Shown one piece after another: positions 5,265 through 10,175 of a stretch of 10,175 bases of DNA; position 1 is the first letter of the stretch; every line of letters begins with the position of its first letter. Below the pieces are notes generated by a model, which saw only the letters and a program-made list of their open reading frames with translations, was not told the origin of the DNA and did not search any database. The stretch is from an uncultured Planctomycetaceae bacterium (GTDB taxonomy: Bacteria; Planctomycetota; Planctomycetia; Planctomycetales; Planctomycetaceae), in assembly GCA_903921605.1 (NCBI GenBank), contig CAIXQV010000409.1:1-10175 (forward strand), written 5' to 3'. Both the position numbers and the translations under genes were made by a program.

Positions 5265-6707
5265 TCACGCGCCATGTTTCAGGGAGTTGTCGGCGGTAGC
5301 CTGCTTTGTTGTCAGTTCTCTTTCCCAATCCACCGCAAACTGCTGCATTCGTTCAAAGTCCAGTTCATCCGGCCTGCACTCCTTCAAGGCACGATTCATG
5401 ACATCCAGAGCGTCTGCCAGACGACCCTGATCGTAAAGGGTGACCGCGTATTGAATCCTCAGGAGAGGCATATCAGGATATCGGGAAAGTGCGTGTGTCC
5501 AGAGTGACTCCGGACCGGCCCAGACGGTCTGATGCTGCTGAGTCAGAAACAGACAGCTCGTGATGACGACGAATCCTAGCGCCCCTTTCGTGGAATCGCT
5601 GATCAGGTCCAGCAGATGTCGCAAAGGAGAATCAGCAACCCGCAGCATTTGTTCGACAACAGACACCGCCATCGCGAACACGATGATGCAGGGCAGGTAG
5701 AGATATCGATCGTTCATCAAAGTGGTGATGCGAAAGAAATTCAGCATCGGAAACAGCAGTAGAAAAAAGCTGCAGGCTCCCAGTATCCAAAGCGGATGCG
5801 TCCGACGAATTCTCCAAAGTCCGAGCCCAACAACGCCCCAGCCCACAATTCCGATCAGCACCCGCGGCCAGATTCCGGAGGTCGGCGGATCGTACATTAC
5901 GCAGAGATCTGTCGGACAAAACAGCATCGCCATGTACTGCCACAGAATGGTGACATCGACAGCCAGAATGTGCAGCAGTCCCAGACTCATATGTCCGCGG
6001 ACGCCCCCCAGAACGGAATTCTGAGCACCCGTGGTCAGCATCAGCAGAAGCAGCGACATAAAGCCCGGGATAACCTGACGCGGCAATGCTTCCGCCACTG
6101 TTTTTTTGCGGACCAACAGATCGTAAAGCAACATGATTGGGGGCAGCACTACCGCATGCGCTTTCGAGAACAACGCCAGGGCGAGAAAGAAAAAGTAACG
6201 GCCTTCATCTCGTGAAGTTGGCTGGGACTTCATTCTCGCCAGCATCGCTCCCAGCATAAACATCGAACACAATAATCCCTTCCGAGACGAGATCCACACA
6301 ACGCTTTCGATCTGCACGGGATGCACAAGAAACAATGCCGCAGTCATCCACCCGACAAATGAACTCTCCGACAACCGGCGCACCAGGAGAAACACAAGGA
6401 CGCCATTGATCGCATGCAGAATGATGTTGGTGATGTGGTAGCCAGCCGGGTTCAATCCCCAGAGAGTATGTTCAAGCAGGAAGGAGAAGATCGTCAACGG
6501 CGCGTAGTTGCGAGTGACAACTTCGGTGGCAATGCCCTTCAGATTTTGCCAGGACCACTCCTTGATCAGGTCATTGTGTTCGAGATAAGCGGGATCGTCC
6601 CAGTTGACGAAATCAAAACTGGCCGATGGCCAGAAGACCACCATCCCCAGCACGACCAGAATGCCGCTCTGCCACCATGTGCGATGGCGATTAAGCAGAT
6701 CGGACAT
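5265..6707 (-). CDS. TMTC-like membrane protein (O-mannosyltransferase-type, GT-C)
   Basis: This 480-residue protein has the N-terminal signature of the TMTC/'tetratricopeptide repeat' O-mannosyltransferase-like family common in planctomycetes. A span at about 13-28 is followed by FDFVNWDDPAYLEHN, with the acidic pair Asp37-Asp38 in the first external loop. Then come NYAPLTIFSF (67-76), GLNPAGYHITNIILHAINGV (84-103), LFLVHPVQIESVVWISSRKG (125-144) and eight or so more hydrophobic segments. At the C-terminus only about one TPR-like helix pair remains (about 415-443, LYDQGRLADALDVMNRAL), where relatives usually carry many repeats, so the TPR part looks short. Known members are thought to add mannose to proteins; here donor and acceptor are unknown. 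I chose ATG 6707 because GAGG (complement of 6717-6720) lies 9 nt upstream. A 35-residue extension to 6812 is polar and lacks a site. It is the first gene of the minus-strand run, with a sigma-54-like site at 6786-6801. Confidence 0.82.
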   Translation of the reverse strand: MSDLLNRHRTWWQSGILVVLGMVVFWPSASFDFVNWDDPAYLEHNDLIKEWSWQNLKGIATEVVTRNYAPLTIFSFLLEHTLWGLNPAGYHITNIILHAINGVLVFLLVRRLSESSFVGWMTAALFLVHPVQIESVVWISSRKGLLCSMFMLGAMLARMKSQPTSRDEGRYFFFLALALFSKAHAVVLPPIMLLYDLLVRKKTVAEALPRQVIPGFMSLLLLMLTTGAQNSVLGGVRGHMSLGLLHILAVDVTILWQYMAMLFCPTDLCVMYDPPTSGIWPRVLIGIVGWGVVGLGLWRIRRTHPLWILGACSFFLLLFPMLNFFRITTLMNDRYLYLPCIIVFAMAVSVVEQMLRVADSPLRHLLDLISDSTKGALGFVVITSCLFLTQQHQTVWAGPESLWTHALSRYPDMPLLRIQYAVTLYDQGRLADALDVMNRALKECRPDELDFERMQQFAVDWERELTTKQATADNSLKHGA

Positions 6708-6785
6708 AGCGGGATACCTCGGGCGACAAGAAGACAAATCAGACCAACGGGAAAAGTGCGGACGCAACTTCACCTGTCTAGCTTC

Positions 6786-6801
6786 TGCAGGAACTCTGCC
6801 A
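6786..6801 (-). promoter_or_regulatory. Sigma-54-like promoter for the TMTC-like gene
   Basis: Read on the minus strand this site is TGGCAGAGTTCCTGCA, which fits the sigma-54 consensus TGGCAC-N5-TTGCA at the GG (-24) and GC (-12) pairs with the required spacing, and at 9 of 11 specified positions. Transcription would start near 6775, leaving a leader of about 70 nt before ATG 6707. No activator binding site is identified. The match is seen; that it works is inference. Confidence 0.4.
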
Positions 6802-6846
6802 CACAAACTCACCGCAGACGTTGTTTTTTTGCAACATGGCAGAGTT
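6792..6846. repeat. 10-bp inverted repeat with T-rich interior
   Basis: AACTCTGCCA (6792-6801) and TGGCAGAGTT (6837-6846) are perfect reverse complements separated by 35 nt. The interior holds a second small repeat, GTTG/CAAC (6820-6823 and 6832-6835), around a run of seven T. The left arm overlaps the -24 part of the sigma-54-like site. The same half-site, ACTCTGCCAC, occurs in the pilin leader at 3383-3392. It may be a paired operator. Confidence 0.4.
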
Positions 6847-6906
6847 TCCCATCCCTTCGAAGTTTATGAGACCGACATAACCGACAGGATCGTTTCTGTT
6901 GATCCA

Positions 6907-6920
6907 GCGATGGCCATCGC
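6907..6920. promoter_or_regulatory. Perfect 14-bp palindrome
   Basis: GCGATGGCCATCGC is fully self-complementary and lies about 175 nt before the plus-strand start. It has the size of a dimeric repressor operator. One such palindrome is expected roughly by chance in 10 kb, so its intergenic position is the only support. Confidence 0.3.
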
Positions 6921-7095
6921 GAACCGGAAAGTCGTCACAATCCACAATATGGTGTCCCCCGGGATGACCTCTTCAGGGTCCACTAACGCAGTTTCTTCCG
7001 CTCGGGTGATTTTTCAGAGCTAGTCTCCATCACCAGTGTTTCTGATCAGACCCTCCATGCGCGCGTTTGGCGTGACAGACCAAGGTTTCCCCAGC

Positions 7096-9168
7096 ATGTT
7101 GCCAGCTCCTGTTTCCGGCAATCGATCCGTGCTGTTTGCCATTACGGTATTTACCAGTGCGTTCCTGCTATTTCAGGTCCAGCCACTGCTGGCAAAATTT
7201 ATTCTGCCATGGTTCGGTGGCACACCGGCCGTTTGGACAATGTGCATGCTGGTATTTCAGCTGCTGTTGTTCGGTGGCTACGCTTACGCTCATTTATTGT
7301 CGTCACTGAAAAGCGTTTCCCGTCAGGCCTGTATTCACGCCACTCTACTGGCGGTCGCCGCGTTGTCATTGCCCATCATGCCAGATGTCGCGTGGAAACC
7401 GACAGGAGATGAGGGCCCGGCTTTGCGGATCACGCTGCTGTTGTTGGCAACTGTTGGGATGCCGTACTTTTTATTGTCGGCCACTGGTCCGCTGTTGCAG
7501 CAATGGTTTAGTCGAGCCTGCACCGGAGTGTCACCCTACCGACTCTATGCATTGTCCAACATTGGGTCGCTTCTGGCTCTGGTGTCGTACCCGTTTCTGT
7601 TTGAGCCAGTCTTCTCTTCAACAATGCAGGCCGGACTCTGGTCAGCTTTATTTTTGATCTTTGCTTTGTCATGCTCGCTTTGCGGATGGACGGCTGCTGT
7701 TCATTCAAAGTCGGGGGCCACCGCCGAAACAGTGACAGCATCCGCTGAGGAAGAAACGGCGCCTTCATACGCACGCTGGTTTATTCTGGCGATGTTGCCG
7801 TCAATCATGTTGTTGGCGACGACGAACGAAGTCTGCATGGACATTGCCGTGGTCCCATTTCTGTGGATCATTCCTCTGACCTTGTATCTGCTGAGTTTCA
7901 TCCTGACATTTGAATCAGACCGGTTCTACAACCGAAAGATCATAACTCTGATCACGACCGCCAGTCTGGTGGGCACCATCGTCATGATGGCGGTTGGGGC
8001 GTCGTTTGGGGTCGTTCTGCAGATTGTCGTATTCTTCCTGAACTTGTTCTTTGTCTGCATGCTGTGTCACGGCGAACTCGTACAACTGAAGCCGAATCCT
8101 CGCCGACTGACTTCGTTCTATCTGACCATTTCTGCCGGCGGTGCCGCGGGTGGATTATTTGTCGGCCTGCTTGCTCCGATGATTTTCGACGGCTATTGCG
8201 AACTCCCTCTGGGAATCGTCTGCTGCCTGCTCATCTGTGCCGGTACCTGGCTGCGAAACGATGCTCAGTTTCAGCGGCTTGTGCCACCTGCGACGTCTTT
8301 GAAATTTGGTTCCGGACTGGCACTCGCTCTGACTTTGTACCTGGCGTTCTTTACTCAGCACGCTGAATCCACCAAAGCTATTGAACGCAACTTCTATGGC
8401 GTGTTGCGAGTCGAAGATGATGTGGAAGCTGAAACTCATCGCCCTGCGCGCGATATGGTTCATGGGCGAGTTGTTCATGGTCGCCAGTTTCTGGATGAAG
8501 CCGGTCGTCGCCAACCTGCGACTTATTACTCTCTCAGCTCCGGCGCGGGACGAGTTCTTGGCCAATCAGAGCTTCCTTCGAATTCAACAGAAGGGCGTCG
8601 AATCGGTGTCGTTGGTCTGGGAGCAGGGACACTGGCCGTCTACGGTCGACCCGGCGATCATATGCGGTTCTATGAGATCAATCCCGACGTGATCAATCTG
8701 GCCTGGGAACAATTTACGTTTCTGGAAGACTGCGAAGCGGAAGTCAAAGTTCTGCCTGGCGACGCGCGACTTGTTTTGGAGCAGGAAGCTGATCAGCAGT
8801 TCGATGTGCTGGTACTGGATGCGTTCTCCGGCGACGCGATACCGGTTCATCTGCTGACCACAGAAGCGATGCAAATCTATTCACGCCATCTGAGTCACGA
8901 TGGAGTTCTCGCGGTCCACATTTCGAATTCGTATTTTGACCTCGAACCGGTCGTTCGAGCACTCGGCGATGAATTCGGCCTCAGTGCCCGCTTACAGGCG
9001 TGCAGCAAAGGGGCTGATGGAGGCGTCGCCCTTGAATCCGTCTGGATGCTGCTCTGCCGCGAACCCGCAGTGCTCACCAAAGCATTGGGCCCGGATAGTG
9101 CTGCAATCAATTCTCGCACTGTCCTGTGGACCGACGACCGGAATAACCTGCTGAACGTGCTGCGATAA
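7096..9168 (+). CDS. Polytopic membrane protein fused to spermidine-synthase-like domain
   Basis: This is a 690-residue 'fused MFS/spermidine synthase'-type protein. The N-terminal two thirds is a bundle of membrane spans beginning SVLFAITVFTSAFLLFQVQP and the family-typical FILPWFGGTPAVWTMCMLVF. A polar loop at about 205-228 splits two bundles. From about 435 the chain is soluble. It has a Rossmann methyltransferase-like nucleotide-binding motif GVVGLGAGT (about 503-511), FYEINPDV (about 524) with the acidic residue that binds the decarboxylated-AdoMet/AdoMet ribose, and LDAFSGDAIPVHLLT (about 574-588) holding the Asp of the aminopropyltransferase fold. Such fusions are widespread but their reaction is mostly unproven, so a polyamine product should not be assumed. 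Start choice is uncertain. ATG 7096 has a weak AAGG 10 nt upstream and leaves a short N-terminus before span 1; ATG 7057 and GTG 7036 are open in frame without a ribosome site. Confidence 0.85.
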   Translation: MLPAPVSGNRSVLFAITVFTSAFLLFQVQPLLAKFILPWFGGTPAVWTMCMLVFQLLLFGGYAYAHLLSSLKSVSRQACIHATLLAVAALSLPIMPDVAWKPTGDEGPALRITLLLLATVGMPYFLLSATGPLLQQWFSRACTGVSPYRLYALSNIGSLLALVSYPFLFEPVFSSTMQAGLWSALFLIFALSCSLCGWTAAVHSKSGATAETVTASAEEETAPSYARWFILAMLPSIMLLATTNEVCMDIAVVPFLWIIPLTLYLLSFILTFESDRFYNRKIITLITTASLVGTIVMMAVGASFGVVLQIVVFFLNLFFVCMLCHGELVQLKPNPRRLTSFYLTISAGGAAGGLFVGLLAPMIFDGYCELPLGIVCCLLICAGTWLRNDAQFQRLVPPATSLKFGSGLALALTLYLAFFTQHAESTKAIERNFYGVLRVEDDVEAETHRPARDMVHGRVVHGRQFLDEAGRRQPATYYSLSSGAGRVLGQSELPSNSTEGRRIGVVGLGAGTLAVYGRPGDHMRFYEINPDVINLAWEQFTFLEDCEAEVKVLPGDARLVLEQEADQQFDVLVLDAFSGDAIPVHLLTTEAMQIYSRHLSHDGVLAVHISNSYFDLEPVVRALGDEFGLSARLQACSKGADGGVALESVWMLLCREPAVLTKALGPDSAAINSRTVLWTDDRNNLLNVLR

Positions 9169-9175
9169 GTTTCTG

Positions 9176-10175
9176 TTATTTTTTGCCCAGCAGGCGATCG
9201 AGCGAATCAGAGGTCTGATAGATCAACGCTTCCGGATGGTGCAGATACGGATGGAAGTATTCGAACGTAAGATATCCTTCGTAGCCAACATCGCTAAATG
9301 CCTGCATGACGGCGGGCCAGTTCGTGGTGCCATCCAAAAGCGGACGAAACGCTTCCAGCGAATGATCGGTGCTCTTCTTCGAGTACTCTTTCAGATGCAC
9401 ATTGCGAATGCGCTGACCCAGCATGGGAATCCAGTGCTCGGGAAACTGATACTCCATAATATTGCCCGTGTCGAAGTGCACGTTCACGTGCTTGCTCTTG
9501 AAATGATCCACGAAAGCAATCATTTCAAACGGTGACAGCAGATAACCGTTGAAGAAAATATTCTCGATGTTCATCGAAACATCCAGTTTCTCGGCCAGCG
9601 GCAGAAGTTTCTCGATCGCTTCTTTCGCTCGTTTGTCACAAACATCGTTCGGTGTCGGATCATGGTCGGCTCGCCACGGCATATGCACAGCCCCGGGAAC
9701 GACCAGCAGATTCTTTGTGCCCAGATCATGAGCAGCCTGAGTCATCAAGCCAGCCAGCTCCATACCTCGAGCTCTTTCCGCCGGATCATTACTGGTCAGC
9801 GGATAAGGCCAGAAGAGGAATGAGCAAAGCCCGCTGATCGCGATTCCGATCTCTTCCGCCATTTTGCGAATCTCAGTGAACTCTTTCGTCCCGGACTTCG
9901 GCGACAGATCGCTGTCCAGATCATAATTGAGTTCAATGCCATCAAAGCCGGCGTCCCTTGCCAGTTGCAGACATTGTCGCAGAGTCATCTTGCCGGGATA
10001 CGGAAACGCCCAGAGATTAATCGACTTTTTCATGTTGAAACGTGGTGGCTTTGCAGCGGCATCCGCCTGCTGGTCGACCGTGGCGGCAGAAGCTGTCCCG
10101 GCCACTCCGGTCAGCATCGTTGCCCCAAATCCCGCGTAAGCCAATAACTGCCTTCGATCAAGCGATGGGGGTTGC
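9176..10175 (-). CDS. Tat-exported sugar phosphate isomerase/epimerase-like TIM barrel (5' end outside window)
   Basis: 332 residues are visible and the frame is still open at the right edge. It starts with a twin-arginine signal, SLDRRQLLAYAGFGATML, followed by a signal-peptidase-like TASA site, so export in folded form to the periplasm or cell surface is likely. The mature part is a xylose-isomerase-like/AP-endonuclease-2 TIM barrel. Metal-site segments in order are DGIELNYD, SMNIENIFF, VNVHFDTGN, IRNVHLKEY and LTFEYFHPY, whose Glu, Asp and His residues match those that bind the divalent metal in epimerases of this superfamily. Exact substrate unknown. A start at TTG 10144 would destroy the Tat motif, so the true start is beyond the edge. 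It converges with the plus-strand gene, with 7 nt between stop codons and no terminator hairpin seen. Confidence 0.85.
   Translation of the reverse strand, partial: QPPSLDRRQLLAYAGFGATMLTGVAGTASAATVDQQADAAAKPPRFNMKKSINLWAFPYPGKMTLRQCLQLARDAGFDGIELNYDLDSDLSPKSGTKEFTEIRKMAEEIGIAISGLCSFLFWPYPLTSNDPAERARGMELAGLMTQAAHDLGTKNLLVVPGAVHMPWRADHDPTPNDVCDKRAKEAIEKLLPLAEKLDVSMNIENIFFNGYLLSPFEMIAFVDHFKSKHVNVHFDTGNIMEYQFPEHWIPMLGQRIRNVHLKEYSKKSTDHSLEAFRPLLDGTTNWPAVMQAFSDVGYEGYLTFEYFHPYLHHPEALIYQTSDSLDRLLGKK

Larger units (their letters stand above)
6708..7095. other. Divergent intergenic region
   Basis: This stretch of about 390 bp separates the minus-strand TMTC-like gene from the plus-strand membrane/spermidine-synthase-like gene. 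I see no gene in it. It holds the sigma-54-like site, a 10-bp inverted repeat with a T-rich interior, and a 14-bp palindrome, each listed separately. No clear sigma-70 promoter was found for the plus-strand gene. Its 5' end may extend to 7057 or 7036 if an upstream start is used. Confidence 0.6.

Noticed and set aside
5722..6215. Plus-strand open frames of 100-139 codons
   Set aside because: Antisense shadows of the TMTC-like gene, with Gln/Arg/Pro-rich products and no start signal.
6708..6812. N-terminal extension of the TMTC-like protein
   Set aside because: The extra 35 residues are not membrane-like and have no ribosome site; ATG 6707 has GAGG 9 nt upstream and fits the family N-terminus.
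6414..7023. Plus-strand open frames opposite and upstream of the TMTC-like gene
   Set aside because: They largely overlap a strongly supported minus-strand gene in antisense, have polar low-complexity products and no recognisable domain.
8155..8565. Minus-strand 136-codon open frame
   Set aside because: Antisense shadow of the membrane/spermidine-synthase-like gene; no ribosome site or domain.
10142..10144. TTG start for the sugar isomerase-like gene
   Set aside because: The frame continues to the window edge and encodes an intact twin-arginine motif that this start would cut off.
1..10175. CRISPR arrays, tRNA/rRNA genes, insertion sequences, phage or defence systems
   Set aside because: No spaced direct repeats, no cloverleaf or rRNA-like sequence, no transposase, integrase, nuclease or toxin-antitoxin pair could be recognised.

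Overview
The window reads as chromosomal DNA from a planctomycete (Planctomycetes/Planctomycetia). That placement is inference from gene content and protein style: a Tad/Flp pilus locus with 57-58 residue Flp prepilins, a TMTC-type membrane mannosyltransferase-like protein, a polytopic membrane protein fused to a spermidine-synthase-like domain, and a Tat-exported sugar isomerase/epimerase. No rRNA, tRNA, CRISPR array, insertion sequence or phage gene was seen.

Layout. From about 6.7 kb down to position 1 every gene lies on the minus strand, so transcription runs right to left. First come two multi-spanning GT-C-type glycosyltransferases (6707-5265 and 5113-3494). The Tad pilus block follows: two tandem paralogous Flp prepilins (3305-3132 and 2830-2654) separated by a strong intrinsic terminator, a 37-residue single-span membrane peptide (2584-2471), the prepilin peptidase CpaA/TadV (2386-1835), a possible 109-residue unknown protein that exactly fills the next gap (1815-1486), CpaB/RcpC (1489-422), and the first 90 residues of a CpaC/RcpA-like secretin cut by the left edge (272-1). 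Right of 6.7 kb, a divergent intergenic region of about 390 bp leads to a plus-strand membrane/spermidine-synthase fusion protein (7096-9168). It converges, with a 7-nt gap, on a minus-strand Tat-secreted TIM-barrel sugar phosphate isomerase/epimerase-like protein whose 5' end is beyond the right edge.

How the genes fit together. CpaA would cleave and process the two Flp prepilins at a Gly|Pro site. CpaB and CpaC would belong to the periplasmic and outer-membrane channel through which the pilus emerges. The ATPases and inner-membrane platform (CpaE/CpaF/TadB/TadC) are presumably just beyond the left edge. The terminator between the pilin genes would let the first pilin be made in excess. The two co-directional membrane glycosyltransferases immediately upstream suggest, but do not prove, glycosylation of the pilus or of another surface protein. 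The plus-strand gene and the Tat gene at the right appear unrelated to the pilus.

The most interesting items are the two-pilin/terminator arrangement, the unlabelled small membrane peptide and the gap-filling ORF inside the Tad operon, the glycosyltransferase pair beside it, and a sigma-54-like promoter embedded in an inverted repeat upstream of the TMTC-like gene. I do not see a wholly new defence or mobile system here.
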